The position numbers and the translations under genes were made by a program. A stretch of 64,000 bases of DNA. It comes from Lunularia cruciata (taxonomy: Eukaryota; Streptophyta; Marchantiopsida; Lunulariales; Lunulariaceae). Positions 36,085-48,679 of this stretch are shown piece by piece; position 1 is the first letter of the stretch; every line of letters begins with the position of its first letter. The stretch covers positions 3,291,001 through 3,355,000 of the forward strand of contig OX419755.1 of NCBI GenBank assembly GCA_948567375.1, given 5' to 3'. The notes under the pieces are model-generated. The model did not search any database and had not been told where the DNA came from. It saw nothing but the letters and a program-made list of their open reading frames with translations.

Positions 36085-37410
36085 CTACACTGGGCCCTTG
36101 GGAGCAATAGTGTCATGCTCACGACCACTAGAGGTCCCAACCTCTGTGTGAAAAACTCCCTCCACTCTGGCTGCAAGCTCCACACGTCCTCTAGCTGCAT
36201 CCCATGTGGACCAAGGATGTAATCCAAGTAGCCCACGTTCACTTGGATGGACTCCAAGAAGACCACTCTCCCTAGTAGCTACTGGATGTGTCCCAAGAAT
36301 ACCATGTCCACTCAGTCCATCGCCCCCAACATGTGCCTGAATCGTCTTGATAGGCACAAGGCTCACAAGTGTCCGAGTGGTGATGCTTATCAAGCGCATC
36401 CTAAGCTGCTTTGCTAGGCCAAGGCTCACAATCCAGGTCAAACAGTTCAGGTCCATAGCCTGACCTAACACCTGACGCCTAGATGCCTTTGACACTACTG
36501 GAACAGTGGTAATACCGGTGCAAAAACCCATTGCCCGCTCTCTCTCATCAGCATTGGGCTCCACCAACTGATGTAACTGTGAGTCCCAAACAAGTCCAGG
36601 TCCTCCCTCTCAAAAAGCATGAGAGCATGGGAAACTCATGAGTGTGGGAAATGTGGCTCTAGGCTGTCCAACTAGGTTCACCATTGTCATAGGTGAACTA
36701 TCAGCCACTACCACTGTCTGAGACTAACGCCCAACATCCAAGATATCATCAACAAGAATGTGGTCCAGTCGCTGAATCCCATCATAAGCACGTTGTAGAA
36801 CCTCTCTAGGTAAGAGGTTTGTCCACCAAAGACAAAGACGATGAGCCCGTGATCCCACTCTGGCTGCATCTAACAATACAGCAAGTCCCATCCAAGAATG
36901 GACCTGATGTGTACTCGCCACCACTCTAGTGCAAGAATCTCCCATCAAAGGAACGTTCTCCAAAAGGTTAGCTGGAGAAACAGACTGATGAACCTGGAGA
37001 TGTTGTAGTATCCGTAACATCTCCCAAAACACACCAGAACAAGGATCCTGAAGACCCAAACCACGGCCTGCACGTGTATGTTCCTGACATGGCCATCCAG
37101 AAATCACCAAGTGAATAGGCCCATGTCTCTCTAGGGCATGCGTCCCTAGTAAGGAAATGTCTCCTGGTAGGGCCTTCTAGTAACCTCTGACTGCTGACAT
37201 CGGTAATAACTACGGATACCGATAGGCCAAGTGTGCCACATGATGTAGAGAGACTCGCCTAGCAGTCTCATCTCTCTCTACATACAAGTACCTCTGTACT
37301 CAAATACCCGCATGTAACACCGCAGCTAGTCCGGTGCTAACCCCACCAAACAACTCCAATAGGCATATCCCCTCTACTGGATATTGCCAAGCAATGAGTG
37401 TAGTATCCAG
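36085..37410 (-). pseudogene. E1 DNMT3-like cytosine-5 DNA methyltransferase domain
   Basis: Motif I ICLLELFGGVSTGLAAVL (about 37330-37385), the catalytic PCQ in ISGWPCQEH (about 37080-37110), ENV in LLENVPLMG (about 36945-36970), an RAHRLCLWWTNL block (about 36815-36860), and EREAMGF-type sequence with RRQVLGQAMDLN toward the C-terminus (about 36440-36560). Motif order I-IV-VI-VIII-IX-X is that of C5 methyltransferases. The ENV and AHR blocks are closest to the DNMT3/DRM style. Fossil copy. Confidence 0.8.
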
Positions 37411-38100
37411 AGGTGTCAAAGCAATCGCCTCTAGAGGCTCATCCTCACACTCATCTCCTGATGGTACGAAGGCTCCACTCCAAGCCTGCTGCACTAACTG
37501 ATCTGCATGCTGCTGCAATGCCTCTTCTGAACTCCACAATGGAACATCCAAGGTGGATGGAACAATCCCACTCGTCCTCCATAGCCGAGTGATCTCCTCT
37601 GGTACTGGAGTATCCTCTACATGGGCGTTCCACTCCAACAAGTCACCAGGCCAAGTAACTGCACCACTGAAAGCTAAAACTGATGCTGCCATGGTCCCGA
37701 ACTGTAGTGAGCCAAGACTGCCACTACTGAAACGTACTGGTAGGCAACATCCCTGTCCCTCACCAGACTGCCAACCAGGTCTATAAGAGGCTGTCTCCTC
37801 CCAATAGTCAATGTTGAAACCCATGGGGTATAACACTGCTCCCCCAACTAGCACATCATATGACTCAGCTATCATTGCAATAGCTTGAGCTCTCACCACC
37901 GAGCTATCAGTCGGATGACCAGGCTGAACATGGACAACAAGCTCCCCACGTGTGATATACTGTGTCAAACCACCACCTAGAGATGTTTGGATCTGAAATG
38001 GACACCTCTCCACGTCGGTTTTCCGTAACTCCAGACCGACAACTACAACCTTCCCCAACATAAGGGGCTGTGCACCGGAGTCTAACAAGACTCTCTATGG
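37300..38100 (-). pseudogene. E1 aspartic protease region
   Basis: MLDSGAQPLMLGK at the N-terminal side (the DSG active-site triad) and DVLVGGAVLYPMGFNIDYW about 90 residues later. In the same open frame as the start of the methyltransferase. Confidence 0.75.
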
Positions 38101-40374
38101 TGTATAGACCTTCCCTGAAGGTCCCACCAAACAAAAAATCCCCCTCTGGTTATCCAATAGGACAACACCAGGTGTAAACCGCGCTCTCTCAAAGGCCGAT
38201 CTAGCTGGCAACTCCTCCAGTCTAGCTGCTGCTGCCTGCCGCCATAAACCACTGGTCGCTGAATGGATCCCATGCTCCTCAACCAAGTCAGCTCCACTAC
38301 CAACCACCTTGGCTCTAGTAGTAGGAACTGCACCATCCCTACTCCCACACAATGTGGCAGCCAACCGGAACACTGGGGCTGGGTCAACTCCCAATGTAAA
38401 CATGTCACTGGCTGAAAACAAAGGATGCCGCATAATCAGCTGAGCCGCCCCCAACATCATGCTAGACTCAGTCTGTGTAGTAGCAGGTGGCTGACAAGCA
38501 TGTAGTCCATCATGTACTCCATCACCACCTACCACACTTGCACTAGGACGTCTAGGAACCATGGATGTCGTCTGCAATGCCTCAGATAGCGTGAAAGATA
38601 GGAGAAGTCTGACCTGTCTCCCAACCTCTCCTCTCTATAGGTCCAACTCCACTGATGCTCCTCTAGGCTCTGGAGCATGTATTGCACTCCTAGTCACTGC
38701 TGCAGATGCATCCACCTGTGCTGCTCCGCACATGAAGTCCAAAGCATCTCTATCACCAGCATATGAGGTGGAAGCCTCAGCACCTGAATCTGATCTCCTT
38801 TGAGCAATAGCCATACTAGCCAATCTCTGCTCCAACTGCTCAATCCGAGTAGCCATAGCTGTGTTAGAAGTAAGGGCAGGTACTGCACCCCTACTAGGTG
38901 TAGATCCTCTACCACCACCTCTACCACCTCGTCCTCCATGAATTGGAGCTCCTCTACTACCTGCCATAGCAGCCCTACCACTCCGTAACTCCGGGTGTAG
39001 GTCAAAACATCGGTCACTAGTGTGACCAAATCTGTGGCAATGCTCAGAGTGCCTTTGTGCGGGCTGTGATGCACCCGAGGTATCAGGTCCGCTGCCCTAA
39101 GTACACTCTCTCCGATGGTGAGGTCCACCACAAGTCCAACAAGCAACACCACCACTCACTAGTTGCTGCTGACCCGAAAATGGGGGTAAGGGTCTAACTC
39201 CACTAGGCCCTCCACTCGCTCCACAGGATCTGGGCTGTCCACCCTGTCCTTGAAAACCAATTGGGCGTGGTGCACTCTGCTGCACTCTAGAAGAAGTCAC
39301 AGCTGTGGATGAGGTCTCCTTACCAAATCCAGATGTCACCACCCTCTCCTCCACCATGTTGAGCTCAATACGCTCAGCCAAACCAAAGACTACTGCCAAA
39401 GTAGGCGAAGTAGCCTGCAACAATGTAGCATCACGAACTCTACGTTGCAACTCCTTGTCCAGTATCCCATACCAAAACTGGACTGCCTGGGCCTCAGTAA
39501 CCTCCTGAGTGAAACTGATCAGCCGCCTCATGCGAGTGTATGCCTCGCGTAGGCTCTCTCCAGCCTCCCGCTAGAACTCCTGCAAGCTCCTCAGCTTGTC
39601 AGTCCGCACTCCCTGGTAGTTCTGCCTCAAACATAGGAAGAACTCCACCATGGGGTTAAACCCCGGTACCACACCACCTCTTGCAGTGGTACCTCCACTC
39701 GTAGTAGCACTATCTCCAGCAAGTGCACCTCCACTAGCTCCACCAACACTACTCGAGCTAGAACTCGTGGGTACAACCGATCTACTCCTGGCCACCGAGC
39801 TTGAAGTGATGGAGACATAATGTGGAGACCAATACTGTCTCCATAACTCGATCTCCTCCAAATGAGCTTTCTTGAACTCATGGTAGTTATCCATTGGCGG
39901 ACTCTCCAGATGCTGAAACAACCCATTCCATGCCATGAAGGGTATGAACAAAGTCGGGTTCCGCATCTGCTGTAGATCACACCAACTATCAAACTTTTGG
40001 ATGAAGTCATCCAACTCAATGGTACCCACTGTACCAGAGTAACGCTTAGGGCCTTTGGAGGCCCCATAAATCTTGTCCATGTCCCACAACAACGGTGCAG
40101 ACACACCAAGTGCACTCTCAACTGAATCAGCTCCTGTGTCAAACTCCAACTCAGAGTCAATCTCCTCCCTCATGGGAACCTGAGATACAGGCTGATACCG
40201 AGCACCACTCCGAGTAAACCCACTGCGTACTGCAGGGCTAACTCCTCTGGAATCTCCAAAGAACTCTGTCATGACAAAGTAACCGCAATAGCAAACCCAA
40301 ACCACCAACTGCAACCATAAGTCGCAACCGCAAGTGCCCCACCAAGTGCCAACACCACCACGTGCCAACACCAA
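38100..40374 (-). pseudogene. E1 gag region
   Basis: Capsid-like LDDFIQKFDSWCDLQ and SLQEF, ELQRRVRDATLLQ, knuckles CWTCGGPHHRREC and CEHCHRFGH-like (near 39150 and 39040), a glycine/arginine-rich stretch, and a short coiled coil RIEQLEQRLASM. Fossil. Confidence 0.75.
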
Positions 40375-41611
40375 CTAAGCACCACCCACTAATGTAACTC
40401 TAACCGAGATAACTACACTAGGGGAAAGGGCAACTTGTAACCTGCGATCATAACATGCACTCTCACGGTCTGCAGGTCATCACTTCCTGCCTCACCGGAG
40501 AGAAACAAAGGTAGTCTGACTGGTCATCACTCTAGCCTCACCATCGAGAGCACACCAGAGCACCAACACTCAAAAGTCAGGGCACCTCACACAAACGTGG
40601 TGCACAAACAGGAAGCAGAGAATGGAGGGGATCCAATCACAAGAAATCTAAACGAAAACCCTCCATCTCATAACACAACACGGGACTGACTCTGCCACCA
40701 TTTGGCATTTGACATAAGAGGAGTTTGTATCTAAGTCCTAAGCTACCAGGATCACCAAGAATGGGATCAAACTGCCTCTCCTAGCCAAAGCTACATGTGT
40801 ATAGATAACAGTGGCACAGTCACTATGACAACAAGTGAGTGTGGACAAGTTGGCTAGGGCACCAGTCTAGGAACAAGAGATCTAGGGGTCAAACCCTGTT
40901 GTGCACAATCTAGCAGGAAAGGCAGATTTTGCCAGCCAATGACAAAGATCTACTCTAAACTAGCTAGCCTCACGCCAGCAAGCTGGCTTGCTGGCCCTTC
41001 TGGCCCTTCGTAGCCTCTCATAGCCCACAGGCCTATGCCTCTAAACGCCGAAATTTAGCCAAATGAGGCCTTTCTTGTTGCCACTTCAAACCTCCTCCAA
41101 AATTGGCAAAACTTCTCCAAATCTGCGAAAGTCCTCCAAACTAGCAAAACTCCTCCAGATCTGGCCAAATAGCAAAAACTCTGGCCAAAATCTGACGTAA
41201 AATCTGACGTAAACCCTAAAGATGGTTGTCTGCCAAATCCCCCGCTAACTTTCCACTCAAGCCAAATTGACAAACCAGGTTTTTTCCAAATCACAAATTC
41301 ATGAGAAGAGCTTCCTAACTCCACCTTCAATTTGACTTTCTGAGCCCAACTCACAGCAAATTGGTCCTGCCTTCACCTCTTGAGCTCAAAATCACAACCA
41401 CTGGTCAAAAATTGCTCCTTCTTTGCTCAAAATTTGGCCAGCGCTTCCGCACACCATCCGCCTAACTGCCAAATCTGCATCAATTGAACTAGCTTCTGCA
41501 CACTAGGGAAACACAGAACTTGAATTGAGCTACCACGATCCACCAAGCTTGGAGATACCACCAACACTCAATGTTCATGCACCCGATTTCCCCCTGACCT
41601 CACTTCTCTGA
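40375..41611 (-). other. E1 leader
   Basis: About 1.24 kb between gag and the right B repeat with no supported gene. A primer-like word tggtggcagagtc (minus strand, near 40694-40706) lies about 0.9 kb inside the repeat. catcagagaag lies directly next to the repeat. Confidence 0.55.
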
Positions 41612-42062
41612 TGTAATCAGATTGCTTAACACTCTCAACTCAACTCAACTCAGATCAGTACTTGATCTGTCACTCTATAAACTGCCAACAACTGGGCACT
41701 AATTACAGTCAAGCAACACCCACTCAAACATAGAGAATCCAGGTGACGCTCGCCGGCCTCTATCCACCATAGCTAGGAACTCGAAGGCTCAACATCAAAG
41801 AAGTGAGCTCTTTGGAGCTCACTTCTAAACTATACCCCCTGGACTCAAGCTAGCTCTAAAACCCTAACGGTCCCGCTGACGGCACACTCGACGGTGCAAA
41901 CAGTGCAAAGTGACGGTGGGCCCCACCGTGAAGTCAGTACCCCAAACACAAAATCTAACCGTCGGAAAGTAGTCTTTGAGAAACTGCTAGAATAACTCTA
42001 ACTACTATCACTGGAACTCCAGTGTTTGAGCATCTAGATGCGGAACTACAAATGGCATGACA
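41612..42062 (-). repeat. E1 repeat B, right copy
   Basis: 451 bp from tgtaatcag to ggcatgaca. No A copy adjoins it on either side. Confidence 0.9.
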
Positions 42063-42351
42063 TCCCAAGAAGCTTCACTCTAGAAGCCACCTACTTGGCA
42101 TGCAAGCTAGGCTAGCCAAGAAGCTTCCTTCTAGAATCCACCTACTTGGAGTGCAAGCTAAGTTAGCCAAGAAGCTTCCCAAGAAGCTTCCTTCTAGAAG
42201 TTACCACTTGGCATGCACATTATTCAATATTTGGAGGTACCAAGTAGCTTCTTAGATACTTCTAGAATATTTCTATAATTCTTGGCTAATCTAGCATATT
42301 TGCTACTTTGTCAGTCTTGACTAACTCATTTGTAAACTCCATATTGTTACA
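42063..42351 (-). repeat. C2 5' LTR, part right of E1
   Basis: Carries aagaagcttcccaagaagc repeats and ends ccatattgttaca, the reverse of the C1 LTR start. It continues the LTR at 31922-32127. Confidence 0.85.
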
Positions 42352-44671
42352 AAGAGTATCAAAAGAAATTGAATGGCAAATGATATGGTTAGTTTGTTAC
42401 AATGTGATCTTAAGCATGCCATGGATATAGCACAACAACCTCACAACAATTGGAGAAAGGAAGTAGTGAGAACTAGCAACGGTAGATCATTTGGGTTAAA
42501 GAAAGATCACAAAGTCAAGAACTACCTCTCTATGTCATAGGGACAATAGTTATCAATAAGATAGATAGATTTTTCATGGATCTAATAAGAGAAGTCTATA
42601 GTGCACAACTTGAAGGACAAATTCTTAAGAATTTGAAAGATGTGGTCAATGAGTTTAAGATGTCTTTCCAAACAATTTACCCTTGGGATTATTACCAAAA
42701 AGGAAAGTGGATCATAAAATTGAGATACTACTTGAGAAGACACATCCTTGTAATGCCCCATATTGACTATCACCTCATAAGTTGGAGTGTAAGGCTAAAA
42801 TTAAGGATATACTGTAGAAAGGGTTTATCCAACTCAACATATCACCATATGGGGCTCTTGTCTTGTTTGTGAAGAAGAAAGATGGTACAATATACATGTG
42901 AATTGGCTACCAGGGCCTAAATCTAGAAATAATGAAGAACAAATACTCATTATCTCACATGGATAACCTATTTGATCAATTCAATGGAGCACAACACTTC
43001 ATTAAACTTGATCTACATAGCAATTATAACCAAATGAGTATAACAAAGGAAGATATACACAAAATTGCCTTTCAAACATGATCAATTTTAGTGCCTAGGG
43101 ATGTTGTTTGGCCTCACCAATGCACCCGCCACTTTGATGAGTTTTATGAATGATATATTTGATCCATACTTGGATAAATTTAATATCACTTTCTTTAATG
43201 ACATCTGATTCTATATTAGGATAATGATGGAGCACAAGCAACATCAATGAGCCTTTGAGATCCTTCTTTCCATCTACAAGTCTTTCAAGATTCTATGATA
43301 GAATAAGTTGCATGCCAAAATTGCAAAGTGTGAGTTTGGCAAGTTTGAAGTAGACTACTTGGGACATACAATAAGTGGAAAAGATATCCAAGTGTTGATA
43401 GATAAAATAAAGGTCATTCAGAAATGGAGCGCTCTAGAAGATCAATCTCAACTCAAGAGTTTCTTGGGATTGATGAGGTTCTATCATCAATTTGTCAAGG
43501 ACTTCTCCAAGGCTACATAACCTCTAACGGCACTACTTGGCAATTAAAAGAAGTGGATGTGTGGAACCGCAGAAGAATTGGCCTTTCAAGAATTAAAAGA
43601 TGGTTTACTACATGCACCAATCTTGAAATGGTATGACCTAAAATGTCCTATCAAATTGGCTATAGACGCATTAGGCATTGCAATAGGAGTAGTCACATAA
43701 CAAGAATGGAATGATGGATGGTATGCAATTGCATATTTCTCTTGAAAGCTAGAATACAAATAGAATGCTATTATCACTCTACCAAATGAGAAGAGTTGGG
43801 AATTTTCCTTGCAACCACATATTGGAAGCATTGTCTTGGCAAGAAGGCATTTGTAGTGGAGATAGATTACAAACCTATAGTCTACCTTGAGTCACAAAAA
43901 GATCTATCTAGTTGACAAATTTAGTGGGCAAAGTAGAAACAATAGTTCAACATGATGATCACATATATGGAAGGCAAGAAGCAACTTGCAAATGCATTCA
44001 CTCAAATGCCTATGGTGAAAAATCTAGTGGTAGAAGCAAGATGAACCCAAAAATTTGGCAAAGGATTCTTATTGCTATGAAGAATGACCCACAAATTGTA
44101 AGAGCTCAATCATCTAAAAGCATAACCAATACATAAGGACTTACCTTTCATGATGGCAAGTTATGGATCTCAAATTCTCCAGACCTAAGAATCACCATCC
44201 TAGCAAAATGTCATGATTCCGCCATTGCAAGTCATGTTCAAGTGGACAACATCTTAGATGTAGTCAAACACCATTACTATTGGCCCAAGATGAGCAATGA
44301 TGTGATGGAGTATATTTGAAGCTATCTACTCTATCTACAAAATAAAGCCGCTAATCAGGCTCCCATAGGACTCCTTCAACCCCTCCCTACACCTATGCAA
44401 CATGGGTTGACTAAGGGTTTGACTCCATTGTAGTCTTTGTAGACCAACTTAGCAAAATGATTCATGTGTGTTGTACAACCAAGGATGTGACTACTCTACA
44501 ATTAGCTCAATTGTACTTAGCTATAGTCTTTTCTCACTATAGCTTGTTTTGAGTGCTCATCATAGATCGAGGCACTCAATTCATTAGTTTGTTTTGGAGA
44601 ACACTCTTTGGCATCTTCAAAACCAAATTGGATATGTCTACAACATAACATCTACAAACCAATGGATAAAA
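42352..44671 (+). mobile_element. G3: RT, RNase H and integrase part
   Basis: Continues the element at 26646-28028. RT-like ISPYGALVLFVKKKDGT and LDLHSNYNQMSI (42830-43080), YLGHTISG (43350), RNase H near 43620-43900, integrase core near 44440-44660 (QFISLFWRTLF, then HLQTNG). Interrupted at 44672 by E2. Many breaks; the oldest layer of the stack. Confidence 0.75.
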
Positions 44672-46237
44672 TTTTGTGCGTATATACATCGTTACACAAC
44701 ATACATTGCTGTCAATATCATACACTATAGAAGCACAACTCACACATAAGTCATACATAGACTCTAAAGTGCCACAATAATCAGATTGCTTACCACTCTC
44801 AACTCAACTCAACTCAGATCAATACTTGATCTATCACTCTATAAACTGCCAACAACTGGGCACTGATTACAGTCAAGCCACACCCACTCAAGTATAGAGA
44901 ATCTAGGTGATGCTCGCCGGCCTCTGTCCACCATAGCCAGGAACTCAAAGACTCAACATCAGAGAAGTGAGCTCTCTAGAGCTCACTTTGAAACTATACC
45001 CCTTGGACTCAAGCTAGCTCTGAAACCCTAACGGTCCCACTGATGGCACACTCGACGGTGCAAACGGTGCAAAGTGACGGTGGGCCCCACCGTGAAGTCA
45101 ATACCCCAAACACAAAATCTGACCGTCGGAAAATAGTCTTTGAGAAACTGCTGAAATAACTCTAACTACTATCACTAGAACTCCAGTGTCTGAGCATCTA
45201 GATGCGGCACTACAAATGGCGTGATAGTTGTTGTGCGTATACACATTGCTACACAACATACATTGATGTCAACATCATACACTATAGAAGCACAACTCAC
45301 ACATAAGTCATACATAGACTCTAAAGTGCCACAATTGCCCCCCTAGTTGGTGGTTAGGTCCCTCTAACTCCAGATAGCCATCTACTCTAAGTATATGGTA
45401 TACCCTCTAATGGGCAAAGATCAGGAGGCCGGGTGCTATGAAGCCCCATCATTAGTCACCTGCCTGCAATCTATACCATATAAAGAATGAACTAGCTTTA
45501 GGTCAAGTACATCTAGGACATAACCACTGTCCCTAAGGAACCACCGTGAGGGGAGGAGTCATACATGCCATATGCCATCCTCTCGAACAGTTATCACACA
45601 CTAACATAGTAGCAGCTCCACCAGAAGAGCCACATAACATACACCTCAAGCCTGCACGTACAAGTGCCAAGCTTGGGTCCATAGTACCATCAATGTTTGG
45701 AAAGTGGCATGGCGCACAATTGCGCACATGATCCTTCCAAACAACACCATCATGTCCTTGTAACACAAGGACCCCAGATGGCAAAACCTCGCACACTCTC
45801 AAGATAGTGCGGCGTGTAGAAACATCAAGTGTTGTCGGTGCTGTCTGTTGTAGATATACATAGTCGCCTGGATAAAATTGATGGATCGAGGATCTATAAC
45901 CTCCTCCTCGAATGGTAGCATAGCGTAAAGTATCTCTATGCTGAGCAATTGCCAAGTTCTCAAAGGCCATCAGCATCACTCTCCGAAAGATCTCTGCCCG
46001 CTGAGAACATGCGCTCATCCATACATCGGGGTCATCCAAGTCCAAAACTATAGTAGCATCTCGACAAATGGCTGCAGGTAAATCAGGATCTTGTCCATAG
46101 AGTAGAAAGTATGGAGAGAAGGATGCTATGGAGGCTTGCCGGCTGAACCAATAGCACATGGCCAACCAAGGTAATTGGAGATCCCAATCTCCCAAGTGGC
46201 CTCTCTACAAACCATACTTTTGCAATCCTCTCTTCAC
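44672..46237 (-). mobile_element. E2: methyltransferase/PHD retroelement, 3' part
   Basis: Left end A 44672-44776, B 44777-45226, inner A 45229-45333, then PHD finger and integrase C-terminus up to 46237, where E3 interrupts. Same family as E1 and E3. The rest lies at 59415-64000 and runs off the window. Fossil, broken many times. The target duplication cannot be checked because the right end is not in view. Confidence 0.88.
45533..46195 (-). pseudogene. E2 integrase C-terminus and PHD finger
   Basis: An open stretch of 220 codons: LPWLAMCYWFSRQAS, SPYFLLYGQDPDLPA, FYPGDYVYLQQ, then CMLCGSSGG...MLVCDNCSRGWHMAC. It shows that the PHD finger is fused to the integrase tail in the same frame. 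Confidence 0.85.
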
Positions 46238-46342
46238 TGTCATGTGTATATACATCACTACACAACATACATCGCTGTCAACATCATACACTATAAAAGC
46301 ACAACTCACACATAAGTCATACATAGACTCTAAAGTGCCACA
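46238..46342 (-). repeat. E3 repeat A, outer copy
   Basis: 105 bp, tgtcatgtg to agtgccaca. Confidence 0.92.
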
Positions 46343-46792
46343 ATAATCAGATTGCTTAACATTCTCAACTCAACTCAACTCAGATCAGTATTTGATCTGT
46401 CACTCTATAAACTGCCAACAATTGGGCACTGATTACAGTCAAGCCACACCCACTCAAGCATAGAGAATCCAGGTGACGCTCGCCGGCCTCTGTCCACCAT
46501 AGCCAGGAACTCGAAGGCTCAACATCAAAGAAGTGAGCTCTCTGGAGCTCACTTCGAAACTATACCCCCTGGACTTGAGCTAGCCCTGAAACCCTAACGG
46601 TCCCGCTGACGGCACACTCGACGGTGCAAACGGTGCAAAGTGACGGTGGGCCCCACCGTGAAGTCAGTACCCCGAACACGAAATCTAACCATCGGAAAGT
46701 AGTCCCTGAGAAACTGCTAGAATAACTCTAACTACCATCACTTGAACTCCAGTGTCCGAGCATCTAGATACGGAACTACAAATGGCGTGACA
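46343..46792 (-). repeat. E3 repeat B, left copy
   Basis: 450 bp, matching 55622-56072. Confidence 0.92.
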
Positions 46793-46794
46793 GC

Positions 46795-46899
46795 TGTCGT
46801 GCGTATATACATCGCTACACAACATACATCGCTGTCAACATCATACACTATAAAAGCACAACTCACACATAAGTCATACATAGACTCTAAAGTGCCACA
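46795..46899 (-). repeat. E3 repeat A, inner copy
   Basis: 105 bp starting tgtcgtgcg. gacagctgtc at 46789-46798 spans the B/A junction. Confidence 0.92.
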
Positions 46900-46912
46900 A
46901 TCGCCCCCCTAG
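46900..46912 (-). other. E3 polypurine tract
   Basis: ctaggggggcga on the minus strand, directly upstream of the inner A copy. This is where a plus-strand primer would be expected. Confidence 0.7.
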
Positions 46913-47068
46913 CTGGCGGTTAGGTCCCTCTAACTCTAGATAGCCATCTACTCTAAGTATATGGTATACCCTCTAATGGGCAAAGATCAGGAGGTCGGGT
47001 GCTATGGAGCCCCATCGTTAGTCGCCTGTCTGCAATCTATACCATATAAAGAATGAACTAGCTATAGG
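46913..47068 (-). other. E3 3' untranslated region
   Basis: About 155 bp between the end of the PHD finger and the purine tract. No gene. Confidence 0.6.
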
Positions 47069-47220
47069 TCAAGTACATCTAGGACATAACCACTGTCCCT
47101 GAGGAACCACCGTGAGGAGAGGAGTCATACATGCCATATGCCATCCTCTCGAACAGCTATCACACACTAACATAGTAGCAGCTCCACCAGAAGAGCCACA
47201 TAACATACACCTCAAGCCTG
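47069..47220 (-). pseudogene. E3 PHD finger
   Basis: Spacing CX2C (CMLC), CX2C (CDSC), HX2C (HMAC) and a final CX2C (CPRC) gives the full C4HC3 pattern, with W between as usual (GWHMAC, WLCPRC). PHD fingers read the histone H3 tail. Here it closes the polyprotein after the integrase, the place where chromoviruses carry a chromodomain. Fossil copy. Confidence 0.88.
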
Positions 47221-47399
47221 CACGTACAAGTGCCAAGCTTGGGTCCATAGTACCATCAATGTTTGGAAGGTGGCATGGCGCACAATTGCGCACATGATCC
47301 TTCCAAACAACACCATCACGTCCTTCTAACACAAGGACACCAGATGGCAAAACCTCGCGCACTCTCAAGATAGTGCGGCCTGTAGAAACATCAAGTTTG

Positions 47400-48350
47400 T
47401 CGGTGCTGTCTGCTGTAGATATACATAGTCACCTGGATGAAATCGACGGATCGAGGGTCTATAATCTCCTCCTCGAATGGTAGCATAGCGTAAAGTATCT
47501 CTATGCTGAGCAATCGCCAAGTTCTCAAAGGCCATCGGCATCACTCTCCGAAAGATCTCTGCCCGCTGAGAACATGCGCTCATCCATACATCGGGGTCAT
47601 CCAAGTCCAAAACTACAGTAGCATCTCGACAAATGGCTGCAGGTAAATCTGGATCTCGTCCATAGAGTAGAAAGTATGGAGAGAAGGATGCTAAGGAGGC
47701 TTGCCGGCTGAACCGGTAGCCCATGGCCAACCAAGGTAATTGGAGATCCCAATCTCCCAAGTGGCCTCTCTGCAAACCATACTTTCACAATCCTCTCTTT
47801 ACCGTCTGAACCACTCTCTCTGCTAAGCCATCTGCCTCAGGGTGATCTCGGGATGTAGTACGATGATCAATCAAAGCCTTGTCACACAAGACCTGAAACT
47901 CTCCCAAGAACTCTGTACCCTGATCAGTCAAAACCTCAGCTGGTGTACGAAAATGACTAAGAACTCGATCCAGGAACGAGTAAGCTGTCTCTTCACTAGA
48001 CTTGTCAGGAAGTGCCACCAACTCAATCCACTTGGAGAAGTGCTCCACCATCACCAAAACATACCGATGATGTCTCACAGTCAGCGGTAAAGGTCCGGCA
48101 AAGTCCAAACTCCAACGGTAACCCAATCCCATGATAGGTAATGGGTGTAACTGTGGCGTAGGAGCATTGAATGATGCTCTAACTCGGTCACAAACCACAC
48201 ATCTGGCAACAAACTGCTGTACCTCGGTCTGCATACCGCGCCACCAATAATGACTCTGGAGTAAGCTATATGTACGCTTTACTCCAAAATGTCCTAGCTC
48301 CTCATGAGCATGACGGACCAACTGTGGTCTCTGTGATGGAAGTGGTACTA
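47400..48350 (-). pseudogene. E3 integrase
   Basis: Zinc region HEELGHFGVKRTYSLL...CVVCDRV (HHCC, about 48160-48310), DDE core with WSLDFAGPL, VLTDQGTEF and DGLAERVVQ (about 47800-48110), then a C-terminal GDYVYLQQ fold. This makes the element DDE-type, despite its split repeats. Confidence 0.88.
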
Positions 48351-48679
48351 CTCGCACTCTACCATCCTCCCATACACGCAAAAGGTGTCTACCCTCCAAT
48401 CTGAACCGTCTAGCTCGCTGAAGAACACGATCTCTCTCCTTGGCCCCAACTGTGCCACCCACAACACCAGTGCGAAGATAGTCCATCACTAAGACATCAT
48501 CATGAATGTCTCGCTGAACTGTACCAATATCTTCACTCTCTGGATCTGTGACCTCAATAACTCCTCCTGTATGCGCTGAGAGAGATACCACCAATGTCTC
48601 TGCAAATATACACAGAAAGGCTGATGCATGCCAACCTGGCACCATCTCCTCATCTGTCTCACCATGCCAACGTGCTCCG

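Larger units (their letters stand above)
32128..42062 (-). mobile_element. E1: methyltransferase/PHD retroelement
   Basis: 9,935 bp on the minus strand, with terminal words tatcgtgcg (left) and ggcatgaca (right) and a 4-bp target duplication tccc at 32124-32127 and 42063-42066. The sequence across the empty site matches another LTR segment of the C1/C2 family (gaagcttcccaagaagc, 42173-42189), which confirms the boundaries. Parts, right to left: B repeat 41612-42062, leader, gag, protease, DNA methyltransferase, RT, RNase H, integrase, PHD finger, then A-B-A. The two B copies differ at about 25 places, so it is older than E3. Broken; a dozen or so breaks by eye. Confidence 0.9.
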
